NCBI GenBank assembly: GCA_020636255.1
Contig: JACJYE010000001.1
Location: 418,501-482,500, forward strand
Direction: 5' to 3'
DNA: 64,000 nucleotides
Origin: Lewinellaceae bacterium
GTDB taxonomy: Bacteria; Bacteroidota; Bacteroidia; Chitinophagales; Saprospiraceae
The notes below the pieces were generated by a model. It saw only the letters and a program-made list of their open reading frames with translations, was not told the DNA's origin and searched no databases. The position numbers and the translations under genes were made by a program. Of this stretch, positions 1 to 8,016 are shown one piece after another. Position 1 is the first letter of the stretch; each line of letters opens with the position of its first letter.

Positions 1-456
1 TCGATATTCCTGTACGGCGGGGAGTCGTTGCTGCGCCTTTTCGGGGTGGATGTGGAGTCCTTCGCTGTGGCTGGTGCTATTATCCTCTTTCTGATGGGCA
101 TGGAAATGGTGCTGGGCGTGCGCATTTTCCACGACCACGCCAATAGCCGCTCAGGCACCATCGTGCCGGTGGCCTTTCCCCTGATAGCCGGCGCAGGTAC
201 CATGACCACTATTATCGCCCTGCGCGCCGATTATCAGGCGGTCAATATCCAACTGGGGATCATCATCAATATAATCTTCGTTTTTCTTGTCCTGCGTTCT
301 TCCGATTGGATCAGTGAAAAACTGGGAGAGGGAGGCGCTAATGTGTTGCGCAAAGTGTTCGGCATTATATTGCTGGCCATCGCGATAAAATTGTTCCGTG
401 ATAATTTTCATTTGATCATCTCCGGGCCTATGGATACCGAGAGCATGCGCCATTAA
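1..456 (+). CDS. MarC family integral membrane protein (5' end outside window)
   Basis: The reading frame is open from base 1, so the true start lies upstream and about 50-60 N-terminal residues are missing compared with the usual ~200 aa. The visible 151 residues hold hydrophobic helices, including one around FAVAGAIILFLMGMEMVLG, a central Pro/Gly-rich segment (VPVAFPLIAGAGTMTTI) and a final helix near LLAIAIKLF. This order is characteristic of the MarC/UPF0056 inner-membrane family. Function is poorly defined; the original link of MarC to multiple antibiotic resistance was not upheld. The TTG at base 28 is not a credible start because conserved sequence continues upstream of it. Confidence 0.85.
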   Translation, partial: SIFLYGGESLLRLFGVDVESFAVAGAIILFLMGMEMVLGVRIFHDHANSRSGTIVPVAFPLIAGAGTMTTIIALRADYQAVNIQLGIIINIIFVFLVLRSSDWISEKLGEGGANVLRKVFGIILLAIAIKLFRDNFHLIISGPMDTESMRH

Positions 457-512
457 GCCCCAAAGGGCGGTGCGATAATTTGAGTACCTTTAACCGAAGG
501 TTAAATATAATT

Positions 513-1163
513 ATGAAAGACCTGGCTACCCTGCTCAATGCATACTGCGAAGCCCATACCAGCCCGCAGCCCCCCACGCTTTACGAGCTGGAACGGGAGA
601 CGCACCTGAAAACGCTGGCGCCGCAGATGCTCTCCGGGCACCTGCAGGGCCAGTTCCTGTCTCTGCTAAGCAAATTGCACCGCCCGAAACTGATCCTGGA
701 GATCGGTACATTTACAGGCTACAGCGCCATCTGCCTGGCGCAGGGCCTGCAGGAAGGCGGCCGGCTGCACACCATTGAGGCCAATGCAGAGCTGGAATAC
801 CTCATCCGGAAATACGTCGCCAAAGCAGGGCTGGAGCAACGCATCACCTTGCATATCGGCGATGCCCTGGAGATCATCCCAAGCCTGGAAGGGCCTTTCG
901 ATATGGTGTTCATCGATGCCGGCAAGCAGGACTATATCCGTTATTACGATATGGTGGCCGGCAATCTTAATCCAGGAGGGCTGATCATTGCCGACAACGT
1001 ATTGTGGGACGGAAAAGTCGTAAACGAGGGCCGCGATCAGGACCCCGATGCCCGTAGCCTGCACGAGTTCAACGAGATGGTGCAACGTGACCCCAGCGTA
1101 GAGAACATCATGCTGCCCGTTCGCGACGGGCTTTTGGTCGTCCGCAAATTGGGCGAAACATGA
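513..1163 (+). CDS. Class I SAM-dependent O-methyltransferase (caffeoyl-CoA OMT-like)
   Basis: 216 aa from the ATG at 513; an in-frame TTG at 480 would add 11 residues unlike the family. The SAM-binding motif I is EIGTFTGYSA, followed by the acidic loop HTIEAN and the metal/substrate segment MVFIDAGKQDY, then IIADNVLWDGKV, all hallmarks of the divalent-metal-dependent catechol/caffeoyl-CoA O-methyltransferase family (Methyltransf_3). It would transfer a methyl group from SAM to a vicinal hydroxyl of a small aromatic acceptor in the cytoplasm; the substrate cannot be told. Its stop codon overlaps the next gene's start (ATGA), so the two genes are translationally coupled. Confidence 0.9.
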   Translation: MKDLATLLNAYCEAHTSPQPPTLYELERETHLKTLAPQMLSGHLQGQFLSLLSKLHRPKLILEIGTFTGYSAICLAQGLQEGGRLHTIEANAELEYLIRKYVAKAGLEQRITLHIGDALEIIPSLEGPFDMVFIDAGKQDYIRYYDMVAGNLNPGGLIIADNVLWDGKVVNEGRDQDPDARSLHEFNEMVQRDPSVENIMLPVRDGLLVVRKLGET

Positions 1164-2098
1164 GCAACCAACCCTTATACCGGGCTTTTTGCGAGCGCTT
1201 CCCGAAACTGCCTGTTTTCGCTGAGCCCTGGTTCCTCGACGCTGTTTGCGAAGGTGGCCGATGGGATGCCGCCATTGTCCGGAACGGAGAACAGATGGTA
1301 GGAGCCATGCCTTATTTCCTCAAACACAAAGGGCCGTTCCGCTACCTGACGATGCCCCATTTTACTAAACACCTGGGGCCCTGTCTGCTTCCGGAATTCA
1401 GCGCGCTGAAGTTCGAGCACAAATTTTACACAGAGCTGGCCTGCCAGTTGCCGAAGGTGCATGCCATACATCAGGATCTCCACCCTGATGTGGCCAACTG
1501 GCTGCCGTTCTATTGGCTGGGCTACCGCCAAACAACCCGCTATACCTACCATATATGCCTCTCGGAAGGCCTGGACAAAGTGCAGGAGGGATTTAACCGC
1601 AACATTCGCCGCAACCTCCGGAAAGCCGAACAGGAGCTGCAGGTGCATCATGCGCTGGGCCCGGAGCAGTTTTACGACATCAACCGCCAGAGCTTTGTGC
1701 GCCAGGGCATCGCCATCCCCTATTCCAAAGCCCTTTTTCTTCGCCACGATGCAGCCTTGGCGGCCCATCAGCGACGCCAGATATTCTGTGCCACCGACGG
1801 CCAGGGCAATATACATTCCGCAGCCTACCTTATCTGGGACGCCCGGGCCAGCTACTACCACCTGTCGGGCGACGCCCCGGCAGGGCGGTTAAGCGGCGCC
1901 GGCATCCTGCTCGTTTGGGAAGCCATACGCTTTACCCATAAGGTGCTGGGGTTGCCTGTTTTCGATTTCGAAGGCAGCATGATGCCGCAGGTGGAAGCCA
2001 TCCGAAGGCAGTTCGGCGCCAGGCAGGTTCCCTATTCCAGGGTATGGAAGTACAATTCCCGCTTGTTTCAGCTGCTGGATCAGGCAAAACGCAGGTAG
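1160..2098 (+). CDS. GNAT/FemAB-type acetyltransferase domain protein
   Basis: 312 aa, overlapping the methyltransferase stop by 4 bases. The layout matches the BioF2-like / FemAB-related GNAT group: an N-terminal half with EPWFLDAV and MPYFLKHKGPFRYLTMP, a basic connector NRNIRRNLRKAEQE, and a C-terminal GNAT half with SAAYLIWDARASYYHLSGDAP and FDFEGSM. Such proteins transfer acyl or aminoacyl groups, often in envelope polysaccharide or peptidoglycan synthesis; the acceptor is unknown here. Coupling to the O-methyltransferase suggests that both modify the same product, which is an inference. Confidence 0.75.
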   Translation: MSNQPLYRAFCERFPKLPVFAEPWFLDAVCEGGRWDAAIVRNGEQMVGAMPYFLKHKGPFRYLTMPHFTKHLGPCLLPEFSALKFEHKFYTELACQLPKVHAIHQDLHPDVANWLPFYWLGYRQTTRYTYHICLSEGLDKVQEGFNRNIRRNLRKAEQELQVHHALGPEQFYDINRQSFVRQGIAIPYSKALFLRHDAALAAHQRRQIFCATDGQGNIHSAAYLIWDARASYYHLSGDAPAGRLSGAGILLVWEAIRFTHKVLGLPVFDFEGSMMPQVEAIRRQFGARQVPYSRVWKYNSRLFQLLDQAKRR

Positions 2099-2172
2099 GC
2101 GAAGCTATTGAGCCGGAAAACGGATTGGGGTTTGTTGTTTATATTAATATTCGCTTCGGCCCCCGTGCAACT

Positions 2173-3276
2173 TTACAACATGCCGTAGATATCATCCGTT
2201 TTTTTCGGCCCGCCCCCATCGCCTTTGTTATCGAAACTCCAGTTGTAAGCGTCGAGCTCCAGCAGGGCTGCTTTCAGCAGGCTGATGCAGTGCCGGATAT
2301 CGCCCTTGTGCGCCATTTCGATGGTCTGATGGATGTGGCGCAGCGGTATGGAGATCGCTCCGGCGATGGCGCCCTTTTTTCCATGACGTTGCACGCCGGC
2401 CGTGTCGGTGCCGCCAGAAGGCAGTATTTCCGGTTGCCAGGGGATGCCATGTTTGACGGCCAGTTGTTTCAGGTAGCTGACCATGCGGTAATCGGAGATG
2501 GCGGTGCCGTCCATGATCTTGATGGCCGCTCCTTTACCCAGGCGGGTGACATATTCGTGCGACTGGGCGCCCGGCACGTCAAAGGCAATGGTCACATCCA
2601 GGCCGAAGCCGAAATCGGGGTCGATGAGGTGGGCGGAGGAAATAGCCCCTCTCAGGCCCACTTCTTCCTGTACGGTGAATACCCCATAGATGTCATAAGG
2701 CACGTCAACACCCTGCAACTCGCGGAACACTTCCAGCAGGATATAGACCGACACCCGGTTATCGATGGACTTGCTGTTCACGCAATCCCCCATTTCTATC
2801 AGGTGGCGTTCGCGGGTGATGGGGTCGCCGATGGCCACGAGCTCTTCCACGGCTTTTTTCGGCATGCCCAGGTCGATGAAGTACTCGCTGATAGGCACCT
2901 GCTTGCTGCGCTCCTCCTGTTTCATCAGGTGGATAGGTTTGGAGCCCATGACCCCGATAAGGTCCTTCCTTCCGTGTACGATGACCCGTTGGGATGTCAG
3001 TGTTTTGGGGTCAAACCCGCCAAGGGGGTGGAAGCGCAGGAAACCTTCCTCGTCGATATGGGTGACGATAAAGCCGATCTCGTCCATGTGGGCAGCGACC
3101 ATAACCCTTTTGGGGGCCTTGCCCTTTTTTACGGCTATGACGTTGCCCATAGCATCTACACTGATCTCATCAACAAGAGGCGAGGCTTCTCTTAGAACGA
3201 GCTCGCGCACGCGCTGTTCGAAACCCGGTGCGCCCGGCGTTTCGCAAATAGCTTTTAGTAGCTCTACATTGATCAT
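2173..3276 (-). CDS. M42 family metallopeptidase (glutamyl aminopeptidase/FrvX-like)
   Basis: 367 aa cytosolic aminopeptidase of the M42 family, which forms large tetrahedral complexes and trims N-terminal residues from peptides using two metal ions. Visible metal-site segments in order are VMVAAHMDEIG (His ligand, catalytic Asp), SIDNRVS (bridging Asp), TVQEEVGLRGA (catalytic base Glu and ligand Glu), TIAFDVPG (Asp ligand) and the last ligand region PLRHIHQTIEM. Length is normal for the family (~350 aa). The start is the ATG at 3276. It is transcribed towards the acetyltransferase gene (convergent ends about 75 bp apart) and is divergent from the flippase gene. Confidence 0.92.
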   Translation of the reverse strand: MINVELLKAICETPGAPGFEQRVRELVLREASPLVDEISVDAMGNVIAVKKGKAPKRVMVAAHMDEIGFIVTHIDEEGFLRFHPLGGFDPKTLTSQRVIVHGRKDLIGVMGSKPIHLMKQEERSKQVPISEYFIDLGMPKKAVEELVAIGDPITRERHLIEMGDCVNSKSIDNRVSVYILLEVFRELQGVDVPYDIYGVFTVQEEVGLRGAISSAHLIDPDFGFGLDVTIAFDVPGAQSHEYVTRLGKGAAIKIMDGTAISDYRMVSYLKQLAVKHGIPWQPEILPSGGTDTAGVQRHGKKGAIAGAISIPLRHIHQTIEMAHKGDIRHCISLLKAALLELDAYNWSFDNKGDGGGPKKTDDIYGML

Positions 3277-3365
3277 TGAAGCGTTAAGGTTGTTGGTTTT
3301 CAGGGCTAACCGGAACGAAAATACAAATTATAGCCAAACTAAGTTTACATACGGCCCCAGCGTTG

Positions 3366-3373
3366 TAATTTTG
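3366..3373 (+). promoter_or_regulatory. Bacteroidota -7 promoter box for the flippase gene
   Basis: TAATTTTG fits TAnnTTTG, the -7 element of the Bacteroidota housekeeping sigma factor. It sits 32 bp before the TTG start at 3405. A TTTA at 3344-3347, 18 bp further upstream, may serve as the -33 element. Confidence 0.5.
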
Positions 3374-3404
3374 TCGGAGTCATGATCAAAAAATAAAAGA
3401 ACAT

Positions 3405-4895
3405 TTGTCTCTCCTGAAAAAATTAGCCGGTGAAACGGCCATCTACGGTACGAGCAGCATCCTGAGCCGTTTGCTGCATTACGTCATCCTGACGCCTTAT
3501 TTTACCCGTGTGTTCGGGCAGGGTGAGTATGGTGTCGTGTCGGATATGTACACCTGGGCTGCTTTGTTGCTCGTACTGTTCACCTATCGCATGGAAACGG
3601 CCTTTTTTCGCTACGGCAGCCGCGACGAGGATATGGAGAAGAGCTTTTCTACGGCCTCACTATCCCTGTTGCTGTCCACTGTCGTCCTGGTGGCGTTGTT
3701 CATCCTGGCGGCCAACCCCATTGCCGATTGGCTGAAGTACCCCGGGCATCCGGAATATGTCATCTGGTTCGCTTTCATCATCGGGCTGGATGCCCTGTCG
3801 GCCATTCCGTTTGCCCGCCTGCGGCTGGAGAACCGGCCTATCCGGTTCGCCATTATCAAGACCCTCAACATCCTCGTCAATATTTTCTTCATCTTCCTGT
3901 TCCTGGAGGTGGGCCCCTGGCTGATCGCACACGGATGGAAGGGGCTGGAGGCGGTATATCAGTGGGAAACCCGCATCACTTATGTGTTCATTTCGAACTG
4001 CCTGGCCAGCACTGCCGTCCTGATAATGCTCCTGCCGCTGTTCCGGAAAATGAAGTTCGAATTTGACCCGGCCCTGTGGCGCCGGATGCTGGCCTATGCC
4101 GCTCCGCTGGTCATAGTGGGCGTGGCCGGAGTCATCAACCAACTTATCGGCATCCCGATGATCAAGGAACTGGGGCCGGGCGGGCTGGCCGAAAACATCC
4201 GAATGATGGGGGTATACAGCGCTGCTACCAAGATCGCGGTATTGATGAACCTCTTCACACAGGCCTTCAATTATGCCGCAGAGCCCTTCTTTTTTAAAAA
4301 TGCCGGGCGTTCCGACAAAGACAGCGTGTATGCCCAGGTCGGGCAGGCCTTTGCATTGGTGGGTAGCCTGGTCTTTATCGGCATTATGTTATACCTCGAC
4401 CTCATCCAGTACTTCCTCGGACGCGATTTCCGGGAGGGCCTGGGCGTAGTGCCGCTGCTGCTGTTGTCCTACATCTTCCTGGGGCTGTACTACAACTTCT
4501 CCATCTGGTACAAGCTCGCCGACCGCACCGCTATCGGCGGCTGGATCGCTACCGGCGGCTCGGTGATCACGATCGCGCTCAATATCTGGCTGATACCCAC
4601 CATGGGATATTACGGGCCGGGCTGGGCTGCCCTGGCCTGTTACCTGTTTATGGCCCTGGCCAGTTACTGGACAGGGCAAAGGTTCTATCCTATCCCTTAT
4701 CCTGTAGGGCGCATCCTGGCCTATATCAGTTCTGCGCTGCTCATTTACGCAGCCAGCCTTTGGCTCGACGGGCTACTGCAGCCAGGGTTGGCCGGAACAT
4801 TGGCCCTTCACACGGGCTTATTGGGGCTTTGGCTACTGGGTATATTGGGCCTGGAACGACAACAAGTGCGGAAACTGTTTCTGAGAAAACGGTGA
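3405..4895 (+). CDS. Oligosaccharide flippase (Wzx/MATE-like lipopolysaccharide biosynthesis protein)
   Basis: 496 aa with about 12-14 hydrophobic segments. It opens with LLKKLAGETAIYGTSSILSRLL, the amphipathic lead-in typical of Wzx-type polysaccharide transporters in Bacteroidota, and contains a MATE-like core and a polysaccharide-synthesis C-terminal region (residues ~370-480). It probably flips lipid-linked sugar units across the inner membrane. The start is a TTG: no in-frame ATG occurs upstream after the last stop, and the first internal Met (about residue 47) would remove the first helix. The gene stands alone and ends just before the 50-bp repeat array. Confidence 0.87.
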   Translation: MSLLKKLAGETAIYGTSSILSRLLHYVILTPYFTRVFGQGEYGVVSDMYTWAALLLVLFTYRMETAFFRYGSRDEDMEKSFSTASLSLLLSTVVLVALFILAANPIADWLKYPGHPEYVIWFAFIIGLDALSAIPFARLRLENRPIRFAIIKTLNILVNIFFIFLFLEVGPWLIAHGWKGLEAVYQWETRITYVFISNCLASTAVLIMLLPLFRKMKFEFDPALWRRMLAYAAPLVIVGVAGVINQLIGIPMIKELGPGGLAENIRMMGVYSAATKIAVLMNLFTQAFNYAAEPFFFKNAGRSDKDSVYAQVGQAFALVGSLVFIGIMLYLDLIQYFLGRDFREGLGVVPLLLLSYIFLGLYYNFSIWYKLADRTAIGGWIATGGSVITIALNIWLIPTMGYYGPGWAALACYLFMALASYWTGQRFYPIPYPVGRILAYISSALLIYAASLWLDGLLQPGLAGTLALHTGLLGLWLLGILGLERQQVRKLFLRKR

Positions 4896-4921
4896 AGCTG
4901 TAGGAATTAAGCTGCTCTGCC

Positions 4922-5100
4922 CGAAGCAGAAGCTTCGGGGTACGGGGTGCCGGGGCCTGAGGCTTCCTACTCGAAGCAGAAGCTTCGGGGTACGGGGTGC
5001 CGGGGCCTGAGGCTTCCTACTCGAAGCAGAAGCTTCGAGGTACGGGGTGCCGGGGCCTGAGGCTCCCTGCTCGAAGCAGAAGCTTCGGGGTACGGGTACG
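4922..5100. repeat. 50-bp tandem repeat, ~3.5 copies, each with a hairpin
   Basis: Copies begin at 4922, 4972, 5022 and 5072 (the last is partial). Copies 1 and 2 appear identical; copy 3 differs at about three positions. Each unit starts with CGAAGC-AGAA-GCTTCG, a 6-bp stem with a 4-base loop, followed by a G-rich stretch (GGGGTACGGGGTGCCGGGG) and a small GCC-TGA-GGC stem. The period is not a multiple of three and the array lies between two convergent stop codons, ending 3-4 bp from the stop of the minus-strand gene. It may act as a two-way transcription barrier or be a dispersed genomic repeat; neither is shown. Confidence 0.9.
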
Positions 5101-5103
5101 GGG

Positions 5104-5649
5104 TTATTCCTTTGGCGTGCTGTGAAAGGCGACGATAAATGCGGTGAGCACCCTCATAGGCAGCGGGACGTTTTCATCAAGATCATCCGTTATGGCCCAA
5201 TCGCGGGGGTCGCCCTCCCAGTTGGTGTACATGTTGAACTCGCCGGCATTGGAGCTCCGCACGGCCCATTCGTCAAAGGTATTTCCATAGCGGCAGCTCA
5301 GGGTGAGCTGGTAGCTGCCGTCGCTGATGCGCCATTCCCGAAAATTGCCATTCCAGACGGTGCGGGCGCTGATGATGGCGTTATCGCCGCGGGCTTCCCA
5401 TTCGTTTGGGTTGTCGCCCCACTTCAGGCGGATATTACCGGTGGATTCGCCGAGGCGATACTGCCATTCCGTCCAGTCATCCTGTCCTTGCCAGCGCTGC
5501 CGTAGTTCTCCATCCTGCCCTTCGGTATCCGTGTAGATGATCCATTCGGTGAAGCTGTCATTCCATCGGGTGGCCAGGCCAGTAAGGTGTTGGGCCCTGG
5601 CAGTTACAGCCAGCAGCAGAACGGCAAAAATAGCAGTAAGCTGCTTCAT
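5104..5649 (-). CDS. Secreted Trp-rich repeat protein of unknown function
   Basis: 181 aa from the ATG at 5649, chosen because it begins a clean signal peptide (MKQLTAIFAVLLLAVTARAQ); an alternative start at 5673 would overlap the upstream gene. The mature protein is built of about six short repeats of the form [RKVN]-[WY]-x(2-5)-[ED]-W, for example RWNDSFTEW, RWQGQDDWTEW, KWGDNPNEW, VWNGNFREW, RYGNTFDEW and NWEGDPRDW, spaced roughly 20-25 residues apart, which suggests a small beta-sheet repeat fold. No catalytic motif or T9SS sorting domain is visible. It follows the DUF3127 gene with 20 bp between them, so the two are probably co-transcribed. Function unknown. Confidence 0.75.
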   Translation of the reverse strand: MKQLTAIFAVLLLAVTARAQHLTGLATRWNDSFTEWIIYTDTEGQDGELRQRWQGQDDWTEWQYRLGESTGNIRLKWGDNPNEWEARGDNAIISARTVWNGNFREWRISDGSYQLTLSCRYGNTFDEWAVRSSNAGEFNMYTNWEGDPRDWAITDDLDENVPLPMRVLTAFIVAFHSTPKE

Positions 5650-5669
5650 AATACCTGTTTCAATGACCC

Positions 5670-6035
5670 TCAAAAAGGCAGGTCGTCATCAGCGGCATAG
5701 CTCGGCTCGTCGCTGACGGAGGGGAAAGAGCTGTCGCCGGCATCGGCAGGCGGTGCTGCTGCCTGTGCGTTGGCCTTTTCCAGGCGCCAGGCATTGAGGT
5801 TCGTGAAATATTTACCCTGCCATTCGCGGCCACGCAGGTCGAAATGGACTTTAATCGGTTCCCCTTCTTCGAAAGGGTCGAGCAGGGAACAGCGGTCCTG
5901 CACCAACTGGAATTTGACGAATTGCGGGTAGTTGCCGCTCATCACCTCGATCACGAACTCCCGGGCCTGGAAGGTGCCTGTTTTATTTTCGGTGTCGTAC
6001 TTCTTGATCAACTTTCCTTCAACTTCAAAAGACAT
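5670..6035 (-). CDS. DUF3127 protein, single-strand-binding-like with SSB-type acidic tip
   Basis: 121 aa. Residues 1-85 match the DUF3127 domain found in Bacteroidota (MSFEVEGKLIKKYDTENK, KTGTFQAREFVIEV, DLRGREWQGKYFTNLNAW), predicted here to be a small OB-type beta-barrel. An Ala/Pro/Ser-rich linker then leads to the extreme C-terminus AADDDLPF, almost identical to the DDDIPF tip through which bacterial SSB recruits DNA-repair and replication proteins. A nucleic-acid role is therefore likely but not proven. The start ATG at 6035 is preceded by a good -7 promoter box. It is upstream of the Trp-repeat gene on the same strand. Confidence 0.88.
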   Translation of the reverse strand: MSFEVEGKLIKKYDTENKTGTFQAREFVIEVMSGNYPQFVKFQLVQDRCSLLDPFEEGEPIKVHFDLRGREWQGKYFTNLNAWRLEKANAQAAAPPADAGDSSFPSVSDEPSYAADDDLPF

Positions 6036-6071
6036 AAGCTTGCTTCATTTTTTGTTATGGCGAAAGGCTTT

Positions 6072-6079
6072 CAAAAATA
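6072..6079 (-). promoter_or_regulatory. -7 promoter box for the DUF3127 gene
   Basis: On the minus strand this reads TATTTTTG, fitting TAnnTTTG, 36 bp before the ATG at 6035. No clear TTTG -33 element was seen at the expected distance. Confidence 0.45.
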
Positions 6080-6177
6080 CAAAAAGCCCGGGTAAACAGA
6101 AAGCGGTATGGCATTAATTCCAATAATTCAGCTCTCCGTTGAGCCAAAACACACTGTTTCAGCATGCTTCTCCAGTG

Positions 6178-6615
6178 TTATTGATTGGGCCAGTCCGGAC
6201 AGAGGGGTTCTGCTTCTACCGGTTCTTCTTTCAGCAGCTCCTGGCACTCTTCTGTATCCATAAGCTGGTGAATATTGGTCGGCATCTTACAGATGACCGC
6301 CTTGTGGCCTCTGACGGCGATCGGCGACTTGATGAGGTGCGGGTTGTGGCGCAGGATGTGTATCCACCCTTCTTCGTCAAAGTCGCGGCCTCTGAGGTGC
6401 TCCTGATAATAGGGATCCGATTTGTCAAGTAGCTCTTTGGGGTGCACCTTGAGGGATTTGAGGATCTCTTCCCAGCAAGTGTCGTTCAACGGGGCCTTAT
6501 CATAGGCATAAGCTTCGACATAGGGCACCAGGCTTTGAGCGTGAGCTACTGCCATCCGGTGAGCCCTGATTTCCGGATTGTAAAAAATCCTGATTTCACG
6601 AACGTTAGCTTTCAT
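6178..6615 (-). CDS. ArsC/Spx-family thioredoxin-fold protein lacking the catalytic cysteine
   Basis: 145 aa from the ATG at 6615. It aligns by eye with arsenate reductase ArsC along its length: IRIFYNPEIRAHRMAVAHA for the N-terminal strand-helix, ILKSLKVHPKELLDKSDPYY for the mid region, and HLIKSPIAVRGHKAVICKMP for the family segment containing the conserved R/K-x-P-I turn. The reductase cysteine in NP-x-C is replaced (NPEIRAHR has Ile there), so arsenate reduction or Spx-type redox sensing through that residue is not possible. It may be a structural or regulatory relative. It is flanked by rsmG (minus strand) and DUF3127 (minus strand). Confidence 0.75.
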   Translation of the reverse strand: MKANVREIRIFYNPEIRAHRMAVAHAQSLVPYVEAYAYDKAPLNDTCWEEILKSLKVHPKELLDKSDPYYQEHLRGRDFDEEGWIHILRHNPHLIKSPIAVRGHKAVICKMPTNIHQLMDTEECQELLKEEPVEAEPLCPDWPNQ

Positions 6616-6708
6616 GATCAAAGCTTTTGATTCACCCTATAATTTACAAAAAAAACCGAATAAAAAATAGCATCCAGGGTATGAAATCAGGCATTTACAA
6701 CACTTTTC

Positions 6709-7335
6709 TCACGCCTGCGTGTAAATGGCATATTTCTCCAAATAATATTCTTCGCTGAAGAATTTGGACAGGGGGTGGGTTTCGGTATAGGAGCCGCGGG
6801 GCAGGGCTTTGATCTCGCTTTTTACATCCCCTCCTTTCAAGGCCAGCAGGCCGTTGGGCAGGGCGTGCTGTTGTTTCTGTTTGATGAGCGGAAAGCTCCA
6901 GGCCACCAGCTTGTCGAGGCTGGCCACTGCGCGGCTGACGACGAAGTCGAAACGTTGTTTTACCTCTTCAGCGCGGATGTGCAGGGCTTCTACATTGGCA
7001 AGCCCGATGGCACGGGAAATTTCTTCCACGACCAAGACCTTCTTTCTGGTGCCGTCGATGAGGGTGAACCGGGCCTGCGGAAAGAGAATGGCCAGCGGTA
7101 TGCCCGGAAACCCTCCGCCTGTGCCCAGGTCGAGTATCTCAGCGCCGGGTTTGAAGCTAACCACTTTGGCCAGGGCCAGAGAATGCAGGATATGGTGGGT
7201 GTAAAGGTTGTCGATATCCTTGCGGGAAATGACGTTGATCTTATCATTCCACTCCCGGTAGAGCGGCTCCAGCTGGGCGAACCGGGCCTGCTGTACTTCC
7301 GTCAGCTTTGGAAAGTATTTGAGGATGATCTCCAT
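6709..7335 (-). CDS. rsmG: 16S rRNA (guanine-N7) methyltransferase RsmG
   Basis: 208 aa. RsmG methylates N7 of G527 in the 530 loop of 16S rRNA in the small subunit. The start MEIILKYFP at 7335 gives the usual family length; the open frame continues upstream only through antisense of the neighbouring gene. Visible motifs are NVISRKDIDNLYTHHILHSL, SAM motif LDLGTGGGFPGIPLA, and the downstream FDFVVSRAVASLDKLV. It is the last gene of a three-gene operon DUF4834-rluA-rsmG, separated from the pseudouridine synthase stop by 4 bp, so two rRNA-type modification genes are expressed together. Confidence 0.95.
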   Translation of the reverse strand: MEIILKYFPKLTEVQQARFAQLEPLYREWNDKINVISRKDIDNLYTHHILHSLALAKVVSFKPGAEILDLGTGGGFPGIPLAILFPQARFTLIDGTRKKVLVVEEISRAIGLANVEALHIRAEEVKQRFDFVVSRAVASLDKLVAWSFPLIKQKQQHALPNGLLALKGGDVKSEIKALPRGSYTETHPLSKFFSEEYYLEKYAIYTQA

Positions 7336-7339
7336 GCGC

Positions 7340-8014
7340 TTAATCGATTTCGAAAGCATTCCAGACGGGGTCGCCGGCCGGCACGGGCGCCGTGATGGCC
7401 TCCCACTCGCCGGATACCGGGTGGCGAAAACGCAACTTCCAGGCATGCAGGTGGATGGACCTGTCGGGGTTGCCGCGGCGAAAACCGTATTTAACATCAC
7501 CCTTGATGGGGCAGCCGATGGCGGCCAGCTGGGCCCGTATCTGGTGGTGGCGGCCGCTGAGCAGGCGCACTTCCAGCAGGTGGTATCTGTCGATGCTGCG
7601 CAGGTATCGGTAGGACAGCTCTGCCAGCTGGGCGCCGGGCTTCTCTTCGTCCAGGGCTACCGAGCGGTTGAGGCGGGCATTTTTCGCCACATAATGGCGT
7701 AACATCCCTTCTTCCACTTCAGGTTTTTGCCCGACGACGGCCAGGTAAACCTTTTCCACGTCGCGACTGCGGAACTGCTCGCTCACGCTGGCCATGGCGC
7801 CCGGATTTTTGGCAAAAAGGGCGATACCGCTGGCAGGCCTGTCGAGCCGGTGGATGGGATGCAACTTGCACTGCGCATAGATCTCTCCGAGCCTGATCAG
7901 CGCTTTGTCGCCCGTTTTATCATCCTGTACCGGCAAACCAGCAGGTTTGTTGAACGCGATGAGCTGATTGTTCTTATACAACACCAGGCTGCCGATCTGA
8001 AAGGCGTGTTCCAT
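7340..8014 (-). CDS. RluA-family RNA pseudouridine synthase
   Basis: 224 aa from the ATG at 8014. The catalytic motif IHRLDRPASGI contains the nucleophilic aspartate, followed by KVYLAVVGQ and LLSGRHHQIRAQLAAIGCPIKGDVKYG, both signatures of the RluA/RsuA-type synthase core. No S4 domain precedes the core, so it is a short RluC/RluD-like form. It would isomerise uridines in rRNA or tRNA; the target cannot be predicted. The start lies 2 bp after the DUF4834 stop and the gene ends 4 bp before rsmG, so it is the middle gene of a tight operon. Confidence 0.92.
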   Translation of the reverse strand: MEHAFQIGSLVLYKNNQLIAFNKPAGLPVQDDKTGDKALIRLGEIYAQCKLHPIHRLDRPASGIALFAKNPGAMASVSEQFRSRDVEKVYLAVVGQKPEVEEGMLRHYVAKNARLNRSVALDEEKPGAQLAELSYRYLRSIDRYHLLEVRLLSGRHHQIRAQLAAIGCPIKGDVKYGFRRGNPDRSIHLHAWKLRFRHPVSGEWEAITAPVPAGDPVWNAFEID

Positions 8015-8016
8015 AT

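Noticed and set aside
2044..3195. A long plus-strand open frame of 383 codons.
   Set aside because: It is fully antisense to the M42 peptidase gene, whose product has all family motifs; high GC creates such shadow frames.
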